NCBI GenBank assembly: GCA_963969595.1
Contig: OZ018412.1
Coordinates: 15,688,501-15,752,500, forward strand
Origin: Neckera pumila
Lineage: Eukaryota; Streptophyta; Bryopsida; Hypnales; Neckeraceae
DNA: 64,000 nt
Direction of reading: 5' to 3'
Made by a program: the position numbers and the translations under genes. This document shows positions 37,077 through 49,075 of this stretch, in pieces. Below the pieces are notes generated by a model. That model was not told where the DNA came from and made no database searches. It was given only the letters and a program-made list of their open reading frames with translations. How positions within the stretch are numbered: the stretch's first letter is position 1; each line of letters opens with the position of its first letter.

Positions 37077-38009
37077 TTAACCCCTAAAGTTTCATGACTA
37101 TGTTCTCACCAAAAACGCTCCAAAACTGCTATTTCTAATACAACTACCAAATTTTTGGAAAAAAACAATTCTTGACACATGTAACCATAGGATCTTGTAG
37201 TATGATATTTTGAAAACATGTGGTAAAAATTTCAGAAAATTCCACCGTGTGGATCATAAGATATAAGCATTCAAAGTCTTGAAAACCATTTTTTCAATCC
37301 TGCGAAAAACCGGGCAGCTGCACTTTGCAAGCTCACTTTTCCATGAAAAAATGCCTATAAAGGTGGTGCTTCTTTGAATTCAGTTTCCTAAACAAGTTGG
37401 CTATATGCTTGAAAAATTTCACATCACTTGGAATTGTACAACATATAAGAAAAAAATAGTAAGTAGAAAGAAGTAGAAAATGATTCAAAATACTAAATTG
37501 TTAAAATTTTAATCATGGAATTTAAAAATACCAATCCCAATGGTTGTAATGTTGTAATAATCAATTTACATCCTAGGATTTTTTTTTTTTTCCAAAAATA
37601 TTGAAAATCGAGTTAAATAAACGACTTTAAAGTTTTTCTTAGAGTAGACAATCCATAACTGCCCGCAAACCAAAAACCCTCATAACTTTTGACTCATTGA
37701 GTGAAATGGAATGACTCAAAGCTTTTTGAGTATATATAAATGTAGAGAACCAATTTCAAAAAAAAAATTCTGGAAAAAATGATTTTTTCTGATCTGCCCA
37801 AACTGCCCAGTTACGAAAAAAAGCAACATATTAGGTCACAACTTTTGACTCATATTTCGAAATGTCATGAAACTTGGTATACATGGAGATATTCCTCGCC
37901 CCCACCTTCTATTAAAATTTCAGCCTCAAATATGGATATCTCTAGTCACAAGTACCTGCCCAAAATTTCTATACGGCCAAAAAGCGCATGTTGGTCCTTT
38001 AGGGGTTAA
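37077..38009 (+). mobile_element. T-family (TTAA) element, T2 type, complete
   Basis: TTAACCCCTAAAGTTTC at the left, GGTCCTTTAGGGGTTAA at the right, 933 bp. It is the best T2 copy: it differs from T1 copies over much of its length but shares ends, size, and internal CATAACTTTTGACTC. It has no ORF of transposase size. Confidence 0.93.
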
Positions 38010-38280
38010 CCCTTTTTTTCTCCTAAAACCAATAAAATCCTAAAAGATAAAAAGGAATAAATAAAATTTCCAGTTTTAAAGAATTCCCCCAAAACTCAGT
38101 TTCTACTCCTTGCGAGCTAGCTGAGCCGAATTACATTTCCTCTCCATCCAAGCACTACAAAAAGGGCAGCCAAACTAGGGTTCGAGATATTTTTTGAGTT
38201 TTACCAAATATTTTTCTTTAATTCCCATATAAGAACCAATATGACAATTACTGAGTTTAATTTTTTTTTCAAATTTTTTA

Positions 38281-39806
38281 TTCTAAATAGAAATTCCGTA
38301 TATTTTTTTAACAATCCATTTCTGATATTCTTCATGTTCCAAGTCTCTTTTTTCCCAATTCCACCGGCTAACAATAAACTCCGACTACTGGATACGCAAA
38401 CCACGGATGAATGAAAGAGGCCAAAAGCATCTGTCAACAAACAAACATCTCTGTCCGTCCGTTGGCAGCGGTTTCAGCTGGTGTGACTAGTATTGTACGC
38501 TGCTGCTCGCCAGCGATCCCAAAACTAGCTAAATTTCACTCTGTTTCTACTTAGTTATTTCATGCCTCAGTAAATTCAAATTTTTTTTTCCAGAAATGAA
38601 CATTTGACTAAAAACCCTGAACCCATTCGGAGATCGCTGCTGCTCGCCTTGGTTGTTGCGCAGGGTCAGTCCTCCCACCATCCGGGAATTCCAGGCTAAC
38701 ATCTCCTAAGAGCAACCCCACAGCAACACGCTGAAGCAACACTTCAAATGATTTGCACCATTGATCTTAAAAGATCTTAGAAGATCAATGGTGCAAAATG
38801 TTTAGAGAGTCACTTCAACGTGTTGCAGTGGGGCTGTTATAACTCTCTTTCCTTCCCCGGCAGATCCGGACTTGCTTTCCTAACCGCTTGCTCCCCACTG
38901 TCCCTTTCTCGCAGCTGCCACTTCTCCGGACATGCATTAAACTCTGTGGGTTGAACACTTACTAAGAGAATAGTCGAAATGTGTGTCAGGATGACATCAA
39001 CACATGCACATCCATTGCTCTTGCTCATGGCATTTTTGAATATCATGAGCTCTACAACATGGTTTTTGGAAACAAATGAAACCAGATTTCATTGCCAAGT
39101 GGCCTGGCGGCTGGCCGAATCTTGGTGGATGGACGATATCATAAAATGGCAGTACATATTCCAAGTGCTACTTTGCTATTCCAAATTGCCCATGTGGCTG
39201 GAACTGTTGGTTTGACAAACTGCTGGGTTGATAAACTGCCGGGTTGGGTTGATGTACTGTCTGCATTGTGTCCATCATTGTGAAATGAATTGCATCATGC
39301 ACACCCTTTTTTTTTTTTTTGAAAAGAACAGTGACCATTAAAAAGAGAAAAAAAAAAAAAAGAGAGGGGGAAAAGCATCATGCACACGCTTGCACCCCTG
39401 AATCTGATGACCAGTGCTTTCTTTTGCACTGTAGCAGTACAACATGCAGTAATTGGAGGATGGTCCCCTCCAAATTTAATCCATTGGCACTGTGCCACAA
39501 CAATGGAGTTTGCCACCATGGTGCTAGAAAAAAAAATGTTGATGACGGACTGCATTGTGAAATTGCATCATGCACACATATTCTTTCAAACACTTTTGGA
39601 GGCACGTGCCAACTAGGGTGATTGCACAAAACACCTGTACTATTTGTTGCATTTTGCAACAATATTCAAGAGTTTTTTGGAATACTTTAAAATAAATAAT
39701 AATAATTTTTGAATAATTTAAAAAATACGGTTAGTGTATATACCTTTAAGATGAAGGTAACCAACAAAGGAAAAGCCTAGGAAAATTCTCTAAGTAGGAC
39801 TCACCA
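38281..39806. repeat. Segmental duplication, copy A
   Basis: It aligns with 45871-47930 in three blocks: CACCGGCTAACAATAAACTCC to TTTCAGCTGGTGTGA, TAACTCTCTTTCCTTCCCCGG to ACACATGCACATC, and CAGTACAACATGCAG to AATTCTCTAAGTAGGA. A hairpin MITE is present here and absent from copy B. No recognised gene. Confidence 0.85.
38710..38839. mobile_element. Hairpin MITE, TAA target duplication (Tourist-like)
   Basis: 130-bp near-perfect palindrome: AGCAACCCCACAGCAACACG left, inverse AGCCCCACTGCAACACG right, centre about 38775. It is flanked by TAA (38707-38709 and 38840-38842); duplication copy B has a single TAA at the matching place. TAA/TTA duplications are typical of PIF/Harbinger MITEs. Confidence 0.8.
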
Positions 39807-40432
39807 ATGTGATTGTAGTAAAGGTCTGATTTACTAAGTAATTAATCAAATTCAATCAAATTAACCAAATTGAAGTGGATTTTGATGCTATTTGTCAAAC
39901 AAATTAGAAACGTTAGTGATTTTGAACCACTTTGTAAGCCACATAGTTAAGTAAGTATGAAGTTGAGAAGGAAAGATAATTATACAAGTGGGATAGTAGT
40001 AGGTACAACAATCCATGTGGGATATGTAAATTAGGATTAATAAGAGCACAACCGCTTGTAGTTAAGTAAAAAGCAGAAATTGTGTTTAAAGTCAAATTTT
40101 AGACCTCATTTAGGCATAGTAGAATAATTTTTTCAAAATCTTTGAATAAAAAAAATGTAAAGAATCAATCTTGTTTTCATCTCCAAAAATCTATTTGAGG
40201 TTTAGAGCCTCCAATAAAAAGTTATGGACAAAATTCTAAAAGGGTTGGAAGGTAAATTTTCTTTGACTTTTAAATAGCCTTTTAGAATTTTGTCCATAAC
40301 TTTTTATTGGAGGCTCTAAACCTCAAATAGATTTTTGGAGATGAAAACAAGATTGATTCTCTACATTTTTTTTGTTCAAAGATTTTGAAAAAAATTATTC
40401 TACTATGCCTAAATGAGGTTTAAAATTCGACT

Positions 40433-41018
40433 TTAACCCCTAAAGTCCCATTGTCCCTACGGGGGACAAAATGGATTTTGGGCAGGTTCCTATGAGCTCA
40501 ATTTTTAATGAAACTTTCTGAAACTTTCCCGTAAGATAGAAAAACTTAGTAGCTTTTGGGGAATGTAATTTTTATTTCAATCGGTGCCCGGGAGCAAAAG
40601 TTATGCCCAAATAAGCTCAAAACAGGGGAGAAGGGGCAGCAAAAAAATTTTGCAAAAAATTTAATTTAATTTTTTTAATTTTTTTTCCTTATAGATTATA
40701 TTTTTGCCTATTTGGGAAGCTTTGATTCATTTCATTTGGACTTTTTATGAGAAAGTTATGGACAATCTTGTTTTTTGGGCAATGAGAGCATCTTCTTGAA
40801 AAAAACTTTTTCTTTCACTTTGAATGCTGATATCTTTCAATCCGTACGGTCAAACATCACAAAAATTTTACTACATGATCTGTAAAAAGTGTAGTATAAG
40901 ATCCTACGGTTATTTTCTAAAAAAAAATATTTTTTCTCATCTTTTAGATGAATGCAACAAAAGTAGCAGTTTTGAGTGATTTTTGACTGAAAAATGGCCT
41001 TGGGACTTTAGGGGTTAA
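40433..41018 (-). mobile_element. T-family (TTAA) element, T1 type, internally deleted
   Basis: Left end TTAACCCCTAAAGTCCC, right end GGGACTTTAGGGGTTAA, 586 bp. It shares the TTAA at 41015-41018 with the next element. Its left TTAA continues the right arm of the family C hairpin. Confidence 0.9.
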
Positions 41019-41956
41019 CCCCTAAAGGTTTTTGACTATGTTTTCACCAAAACCGCTCCAAAACTGCCACTTCTAATACAAGTACCAAACTTTAAGAAAA
41101 AAAGATTTTTGAACACATGTAACCATAGGATCTTGTAGTAGACTGGTTTAAGAAGGTGTGAAAAAAATTTCAGAATTTTCCACCATGTAGATTACAAGAT
41201 AATAGCGTTTGAATGGACAAAATCCTTTTTTAATCACTGCAAAAATCCGGGCAGCAGCACTTCACAAGGTCACATTTGTATGAAAAAATGTCTAAAATGG
41301 TGGTTACTCTTTGGATTCATTCTTCAAGGCAATTTGGCTACATGCTTGAAAACTTTCAAGTCATTTGGAATTGTACAACATATAGGAAAAAAGTAGGAAG
41401 TAGGAAGAGGTCGAAAATGACTCAAAATACTAAATTGTCAAGAATTTAATTATGGAAGTGAAAAATTTCAACCCCAACAGTTGTAATGTTGTCATAAAAA
41501 ATATACATCCAATGTTTTTTGTTTTATTCAAAAATATTGAAAACTGAGTTAGATAAAGGACTTCAAAGTTTATTTTAGAGTAGAGATTCTATAACTACCC
41601 CCAAACTAAAACTCCTAACAACTTTTGACTTGGTAATCCAAATGGAATGATTCAAAGCTTTCCAATTATATATAAATCTATAAAACCAATTTCAAATTTT
41701 AATCTCTCAAAAAAGTGTTTTTTAAATAATTTTTTTGAGCTACCCGGGCTGCCTGCCGAACGGGAAAAATTACATATCATGCAATAATTTTTTACCCATA
41801 AAGTCAAAAGTTATGAAAATTGTTGGACCTTGAAGCTACTCCTTGGGCACATCTTGTGTGAAAATTTCAAAGAAAAAAAATTAAATTTCCATTTGTAGTG
41901 AGCTGCCCAAAATTGCTTTGTTGCCAAAAAATGGTGTTTGGTCCTTTAGGGGTTAA
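41015..41956 (+). mobile_element. T-family (TTAA) element, T2 type
   Basis: It starts TTAACCCCTAAAGGTTT on the TTAA shared with its left neighbour and ends GGTCCTTTAGGGGTTAA, 942 bp. After it the interrupted hairpin arm resumes (ACACAATTCTTG). Confidence 0.92.
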
Positions 41957-42679
41957 ACACAATTCTTGAATTTGAACAATGAGTGATCACTCTTCAAAAT
42001 AGCCCATATTCTTTGAGATTTCACCATGAACAATTGATTTTTCTATGTAAACAACCTCTTCACCTTTCATTTTCACCAACTGTCAATGAATTATGACTAT
42101 CACATTGCCATTAACCCCTAAAGGACCGAGGCCCTTTTCCTGCCAAAAAACACTCAAAACTGCTATTTCTATAGTAAAAAGTAATAAATTTGAAAATATT
42201 TTTATTTCACATCTAACCATAGGATCTTACACCTAACTAGTATAAGAGTGTGTGGAAAAAATTTCAGAATTTTTGACCACATAGATTGCAAGATATCTGC
42301 GTTTAAAGTGAAAAAAACAAGTTTTTCAATACATTGCGGGACTAGATTTTTTGACTTTGAACATTTTTAACTTAAAACTTTTGCACTACAGAGTTTTGAG
42401 CTTTAAATGTTTGTAGTAAGGAATTGAGTTGAGAATCTAGGAAAAAAAAAAAGTTCAAAAAAACTTAATTATCATTCTTTAACCCCTAAAGGACCGGTTG
42501 TCCCCTCGGGGGACAAAATGGGTCCGGGCAGGTACCTATGGTCTCAATATGAAGTCAGATCTTTTGGGATTTTTAGAGGTTGTGTATTTTTGCGAGAGCT
42601 TCGTGGATATGTAATTTTTATTTCAATCGGATTCTAGAAAAAAAGTTATGAGTCTTTTCCAATTTAAGGGCAGACCGGG

Positions 42680-42915
42680 CTATCACATTTTTGTTGACTT
42701 CAGGGTGGGCAGAACTTTGGGCTGCCAAGACCAGGCTCGGGTGGGCAGCAGGTGAAGACCCTGCCCCATGCCTGGTCGGCGCCCATTGGACAGCGGAGGG
42801 GGGGGGGGGGGGTAGGTGAGTGCCGACCCCTGGTTGGAGAGGGGGGCCGGGTGCCTGCGAGGCCGCGCCTCTGCGGGGCTCCGCTGCAAGCCGCGCCTCC
42901 GCGCCCCTGCTTCAA
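42680..42915. other. GC-rich block inside the nested T element
   Basis: About 235 bp, strongly GC-rich, with a run of 15 G (42798-42812) and several GCGCC-type motifs, in a window that is otherwise AT-rich. Open frames here reflect composition only. It may be captured host sequence or local repeat expansion. Confidence 0.5.
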
Positions 42916-43616
42916 TTTCACGACGATTCTTCAATTTGGATTTGTGGGTGTTCAATTTGTTAATTCTACATTGTTGAATCAGGATTTAGGGTGAAATTTG
43001 AAACAAAAGTAGGTCAAATTTGGTAATGAGAAGAATCTCCAAAGTCTAAAACTTGCATTCAAAATCGACTTCAGGAGCACCAAGAAGCCATGAATCGACT
43101 TTGTGGCACCTAAATTGAAGCGTGTGCAATTAATTTCACTCACATTTGAGAAATTACATCACTCTATGTACACAATTATAACCAAAAACGGTTCCCACTT
43201 CCTCACTTGTGACACCACTTCTTCAATGAATACAAATTCAGGTCGAATTTGTTGACAATTCACAATTCCCTGACACAACAAGCAAAGCACGAAGAAAAAT
43301 TAGGCTCCATTCAATGTTCACTCTAAGTGATTGACGTCATTCCCAAATTAGTCACATTCGTCACATTAGTCACATAGCCACAACTTTGTTTTTGGTGGGT
43401 GGAACGTTCTAAAAACTTGTGTACATGTGGCTTACTACATTAGGCACCTCCATATCAAATTGTAGAAGCATTGGACACTTTTTGAATTTTTCACAATTTT
43501 TTGATTGTTTTCATGTCCACAAAAAGTTTCAAAAAATCAGGAGAAAATGTCAGCACGTAGGTACATGCCCGAAAACGCATTTGTCCTCCGAAGGGACAAT
43601 GGTCCTTTAGGGGCTA

Positions 43617-44040
43617 ATCCAAGTCGTTTCAAATTTTTTGGACCTTTGTGGAATTAGTTATGAATTTTTGAAGTTCATAGAGAGGGGAGTATGTTGTTTT
43701 CAAGGGCTGATTGCCTTTTAGGGGAAGATGGAGTGCTTGAAATAATTTACAGTGAATTTTCAGAGGAAGAAACATGAAAGTGACATCTAACCCAAGTCGT
43801 TTCATATTTTTTGGACATTTGTGGAATTAATTATGAATTTTTGAAGTTCATAGAGAAGGAAGTATGCTGTTTTTGAGGGCTGATTGCCGTTTAGAGGAAG
43901 ATGGAGTGCTTGAAATAATTTTCAGTAAATTTTGAGAGGAAGAAAAATGAACGTGGCATCTAACCCAAGCCGTTTCATATTTTTTGGACATTTGTGGAAT
44001 TAGTTATGAATTTTTGAAGTTTATAGAGAAGTAGTTGGAT
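43617..44040. repeat. 173-bp tandem repeat, about 2.4 copies
   Basis: AAGTCGTTTCAAATTTTTTGG at 43621, 43794 and 43967 (third copy AAGCCG) gives an exact 173-bp period, and the last copy is cut short at about 44040. Copies share GGGCTGATTGCC and GATGGAGTGCTTGAAATAA. It sits inside the nested T element. Confidence 0.85.
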
Positions 44041-45579
44041 AGAAACATTGGATGGATGGAGTACATTGTAGATGGATGATGTAGTGAGTTGGAGGTCCCA
44101 TGCAATGGAATGTTGTAGGGAACATATCGGGAACACAGGGGAACAAACCGGGACCCTTTTGTTGTCATTGCCCACAAGACTTTGGCTCACAAAAGCATTC
44201 TAATTTCAATAGAAATTAGAGTTTTCTTTCTTCTTTTTTTTTTTTTTTGGGAGTTTGTTGAAGGAAAATAAATCTTTCAATCCACCATTGGGATTTTTCA
44301 TATATTGAATTTATGAGGTAGAAAACTTGCTAGCAAGAAAAGATAGTGTATTGTCAATTTTCTAGGCATTGTGTCATTTCAAATTTTTTTTGGATGTGTT
44401 CCACACATTTTTTTTGAAGTAATTTTTGGTGGACATATGTATAACATTATCCTCAATACATTAGATATTTTTATTCAAAGTCCTTAGTGCAAAAAAATTC
44501 CACAAATGGCGGTCAAAGGCAGCTGGAGCTGACGGGCAGAGTTCAAAAAAACTTTTTTCTAAACTTTGAATGGTCATATCTTTGAATCCGTACGGTCAAA
44601 TTCGATGAAATTTTTACCACATGATCTTAGACAAGTGAAATATAAGATCCTACAGTTATATTTAAGAAAGATGTTTTTTTAAGGGTTTCCTAAGTGAACG
44701 CAGCAGAAATGGCAGTTTTCAGTGTTTTTTGACAGAAAACACCCTTGGGGCTTTAGGGGTTAAAAAATTGTTAAATAGAAGTAGATACGAGATAGAAGGA
44801 AATTCTAAAATATTCATATATTTTGAATGGAATTAAAATGCACTAATCCTAATGCTGAGATTGTTCTAACAAGTAATATAAAGCATGGGAAAAAAAAATG
44901 AAAAATTTAAACAATAGCATTTAGAAATGCATCCTAGAAGTTATTTTTTTCAAGAAGATGCTCTAATTGCCCGAAAAACAAGAATGTCCATAACTTTCTC
45001 ATAACAAATCCAAATGAAATGAATCAAAGCTTTCCAAAAAGGCAAAAATATAATCTATGAGAAAAAAAAATATTAAAAAACAAAACTCAAACTTTTGTCC
45101 ATTTTTTTTGTTGGCCGGGCTGCCCGCCGTCTCCTATTTTGAGCTTATTTGGTCATAACTTTTGTTCTTGGGCACCGATTGTGAAAAAATTATATTCCCA
45201 CAAAGCTAATCAGATTTTCTACCTCTAAAAAAATTTCAAAAAATCCAAAGAAAATTTCAGCCCGTAGGCACCTGCCCCAAAACGCATTTGTCCCCCGAAG
45301 GGACAATGGTCCTTTAGGGGTTAAAAAAACTCTTGATAGTAGATGTCATTGGACTAATTTCAACATTTGATTTTTTTTCCAAAACTTGGTTAGAGTACAA
45401 GGTATGCAATAATCAAGTAAAAGGCGCATTACAATACCTGAACCTTGATTATTTAATGCCATGTACTTGGATATTGAACCACTGACACATCCAACATTGA
45501 GGTGCAAGGTGAACAAGTATAGGGAAAAAAATAATCATTTAGCAAATTTAAATGTTATTGTGGGGTCCTTTCAGCTGCT

Positions 45580-45618
45580 CTGGGGCGGCCCACTTGAGGT
45601 CTGCAATTTTCTATAATG
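45580..45618. mobile_element. Remnant end of a family B-like element
   Basis: GGGGCGGCCCACTTGAGG followed by CAATTTTCTATAATG resembles the right end of B-like copies. A left end was not found. Confidence 0.3.
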
Positions 45619-45619
45619 T

Positions 45620-45870
45620 TTAACCTTAGAAGGATGTGGTGGTGGTGGTGGTGGGTGGGGGGGGTCACCTTGAAAATCAGCCTTTCTATTATTGTGTGAA
45701 CCATCCACGTGGAAAATTCCAACAACATTCATTGGAAGGTCAAACTACTGTACATGACCTTTCCTTTTCACACAAAATTCCAAGGATGAACATTGACATT
45801 TCTATCCTACATACAAGGGGTCCTTGTCATCCATCGAACACTTAGTGTCCGCATCGTCTTTCTGGGTTAA
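45620..45870. mobile_element. Short T-family (TTAA) element, T3 type, diverged
   Basis: TTAACCTTAGAAGGATG left, TCTGGGTTAA right, 251 bp. The interior matches 59885-60114 (CATTGGAAGGTCAAACTACTG, CCTTTCCTTTTCACAC). It contains a GGT/G run (45635-45663). Confidence 0.75.
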
Positions 45871-47930
45871 TTCTAAACAGAAATTCCTGATGTTCTCATA
45901 TTCCAAATGGGGTTTCTCCCAATTGCACCGGCTAACAATGAACTCCAACTGCTGGATACGCCATTTCCACTCCCATTCCCTCACAACGGATGAATGAAAG
46001 AGGCCAAAAGCAGATCAGTCAACAAACGAACATGTCCGTCGGTTTGTTGGCAGCGCTTTCAGATGGTGTGATCCTCCCCATTCTCCAGGACCAGCGTTCG
46101 GGAAGATTTTGGAGCTCTACCAGTAGATATCCTCCTTCTACAATAATGGTCCGGTTTTTTTAGAGGGCATCGGTTTCATCCTTTTAACTCTGAAATTTCC
46201 CGGTTTTTTGCCCCCCATATCAGTTTGTAACCAGCCTATTTTCCTTCCAAGTGAAAATTTGAAAAGTGAAAATCCTCTAATGTCAAAAAATTGCCGGTTT
46301 ACAATCTAAAAAAGACATTACATTCTTGGCAGGAATTGAACCTGGCATAGCCTTTCACCAATTGAAAGCCAAGAATCCTCCCAATCCATGCAATATGGAG
46401 TTAAGAATGGTCATTGAAAAAGTTGCAGAAATCAAAATTTAGGATTCAGAATTTTCACCTTCTTCAAAAGGATCCTCTATTGCCCCTGTTAAATACTTCT
46501 CAGGATTAGTAAATAAATATCTATGGAGGCGTAGAGCAAGGAGGCGTAAGTTACAATACTACAGGAGCGAGTAGTGACGCAAGTACGCATTGACAACAAC
46601 AACGGAGTAGAATGGAGCAAGGGACCAACAGGAGCAGAACAGGAGGTGCCGTAAACAATGCGGACTGCGGGAGGCGGCCAGGTGGGAGCGGAGGAGGGCA
46701 ATGGCCGGCGGGGCGGCAGGTAGATTGGGTAGGTTTAGGGTTTTTTGTTTTTTGTTTTTTTTACTTTTAGTTATTAAAAAAATTCAAGCGGCCTTCCCGC
46801 CCTTCTTCTCGGGTGCTCCCCTACGGCCAGCTAACCCTATCCCCAGCTGGTCTCACGGACCCCTTTATGCAATACCCGGCCTTTTTATCCCAATACCCGA
46901 CCTATCCTAACCCCAGGTATGTGCCATTTACGATACATGTACAACAGCTAAAACCCTCCTTTTTACAAAACAAACCGGTTAAAATCCACCCTATTATAAA
47001 TTGAGGCGGGTAAATTATCCCCCAGATTTTTATGTACACCGGTTGATTGCCCATCTTATCAATTTTTCCTCCGGTTTTCCATCCTTCACTTTCAAAGCTC
47101 AACCGGTTTTTTGACCATTTCAACCGGCTAACTTTGTATTAGCCGCCGGTTCTTCCCGGACATTGTCCAGGACCCAGTACTGTTGCTTTGTCTTGGTTGT
47201 CACGCACGGTCAGTGACAGCAAAACCAGCTTCCCCTCCCACTGTCCGGGCCACAATCTCGTAACTCTCTTTCCTTCCCCGGAGGATCCCGACTTGCTTTC
47301 CCAACTGCTTGCTCCCCACTGTTGGTTTCTCGATTGCAGCTGCAGCTGCAGCTTCTCCGAACATGCATGAATTAAACTCCGTGGGTTTGCAGTGTGGAGA
47401 ATAGTCGTAATGTGTGTCAGGATGACATCAACACATGCACATCAATTGCATCATGCACACTCTTGCACCCCTCTTTGATGATCAGGGTTTTTCTTTTGCA
47501 TTGTAGCAGTACAACATGCAATAAATGGAGGATGGTCCCTCCAAATTTTATGCATTGGCATTGTGCCACAACACTGGAGTTTGGCACCATGGTGCTAGAG
47601 AAAAAAACAAAACTGCTGATGATTGTTTGCATTGTGGAATTGCATCATGCACACTCTTGTACCCCTCTCTGATGACTGTCTGCATTGTGAAGTTGCATCA
47701 TGCACACGTAGTCTTTCAAACACTTTTAGAGGCATGTGCCAACCAGGGTGATTGCACAAAACACCTATACTATTTGTTGCGTTTTGCAACAATACTCATG
47801 ATTTTTTTGGAGTACTTTAAAATTCAAAAAATATTTCTTAAATAATTTAAGAAATATGGCTAGTGTATACACCTTTAAGATGAAGGTAACCACCAAAGGA
47901 AAAGTCTAGGAAAATTCTCTAAGTAGGAGA
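45871..47930. repeat. Segmental duplication, copy B, with about 1 kb extra
   Basis: It matches copy A except for about 1 kb (46090-47170) rich in CCGGTT motifs and of higher GC. The short frames here are shared compositionally with copy A and show no domain. Confidence 0.85.
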
Positions 47931-48279
47931 ACTAGAAAAGTGCCAAAACTCAAGAAAATAGATTTTTCAATGTTTAAATAGGAAAAAATGTAAATAAATG
48001 AAATAAAAAATTGACCATTTTTAACAACTCTTAGCTTCATTCACTAAAGGAACCACCAAAAGATGTTTTATACGTTTCAAAATGCAAGCTGAATGAAGCT
48101 CACTTTGTGGACTTCTACACTACAAAATTAAGTATTTTTAGAATTCTTTTGGACAATAACTATAAATCTACTAGAAGACCACCTCCTCCAAATTTCAGCT
48201 CCAAATTTGTTTTTTTGGATACTAAATAGTACTTAAAATCTCCAAATTGGAAAATTTAACATAATATCCGGGGTTATTA

Positions 48280-49075
48280 TTAACCCCTTAAGGACCATTT
48301 CTCCCCTCATGGGACAATTTGGGTCCGGGCAAGTTCCTATTGTCTCAATTTTTAGTGACATTTTTTGGGATTTTTTGAAGTTGTGTATTTTTTCAAGAGC
48401 TTTGTGAATATATATTTTTTTATTTTAATTGATGCCCGGAAGCAAAAGTTATGGCACAATAAGCAAAAACGGAATTTGGCGGGCAGCACAAAAAAAATCA
48501 CAAAAAGTCAAAATATTTTTTTTTAAATTTTCTTTCTCAAAGATTATGATTTTTGTCTACATGCAAAGCTTTGTTTCATTCAATTTGGACTAATGATGAG
48601 AAAGTTATGGACAATCTTAGTTTTTTGGGCAATCTAAGCATCTTCTTGAAAAAATAACTTGTAGAATTCATTTTTGAATGCAATTTTTAGAATTTTTCAA
48701 AAAAATTTGTTAGACAAGGTTAGATTTTCTTGCTAGGACAATCTCACTGCTGGGATTATTGTCATTCAATTCCATCTAATAGCTATTAACAATTTAGTTT
48801 TTTCTTCAATCTTGAACCCACTTCTACTTAACAATTTTTCAATGAGTGAAAATTAAGTGCTTTTTTTCCTATATTTTTTTGGTAGATTCTCAACTCAACT
48901 ACTTAACATAAATAAGTAAATTTCTTCCACATATTCATATACTAGTCAAGTACAAGATCTTACGGTCGGATATGCAAGAAAAAAACAATTTTTAAAGTTC
49001 TTTTCTCTTAGCAATAGAAATGATAGTTTTGAGTGGTTTTTGATAGGAAAATCACCTTGGTCCTTTAGGCGTGAA
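48280..49075 (-). mobile_element. T-family (TTAA) element, T1-like
   Basis: Left end TTAACCCCTTAAGGACC, right end GGTCCTTTAGGCGTGAA (TTAA mutated to TGAA), 796 bp. It aligns closely with 57206-58134 (for example GGCGGGCAGCACAAAAAAAA near one end), with an internal deletion. Confidence 0.85.

Larger units (their letters stand above)
39830..41990. mobile_element. Family C foldback element split by two T elements
   Basis: A near-perfect hairpin (about 40085-40437, centre about 40263, landmark CAAAATTCTAAAAGG and its inverse) whose right arm is interrupted at TTAA by 40433-41956 and resumes as TTAAACACAATTCTTG. The mirror in the left arm, AATTGTGTTTAAAGTC, gives the empty form. Confidence 0.8.
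42479..44763. mobile_element. Nested composite T-family (TTAA) element
   Basis: 2285 bp with TTAACCCCTAAAGGACCG left and GGGGCTTTAGGGGTTAA right, inserted at TTAA in 42111-45324. An internal inverted T end lies near 43615 (GGTCCTTTAGGGGCTAA), so 42479-43616 looks like a foldback copy. The rest is a GC-rich insert (about 42680-42915), a 173-bp tandem repeat, and a T-like right end. Confidence 0.88.
42111..45324 (+). mobile_element. T-family (TTAA) element, T1 type, split by a nested copy
   Basis: TTAACCCCTAAAGGACCG at 42111 and GGTCCTTTAGGGGTTAA ending 45324. A second T element (42479-44763) is inserted within it. Subtracting the insert and one TTAA leaves 933 bp, against 931 bp for the uninterrupted relative at 20881-21811, with which both halves align. 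Confidence 0.92.

Noticed and set aside
39319..39662. Overlapping frames around 39300-39660 and 47394-47845
   Set aside because: The two duplicates share DNA but do not keep any one frame, so no gene is supported.
42683..42994. Overlapping frames of 73-90 codons on both strands in the GC-rich block
   Set aside because: They are open because of composition; Pro/Arg/Gly-rich in every frame, no domain.
46318..46385. tRNA-like or SINE-like sequence on the minus strand
   Set aside because: There is a B-box-like GGTTCAATTCC, but no convincing A box at the right spacing and no cloverleaf; too weak to list.
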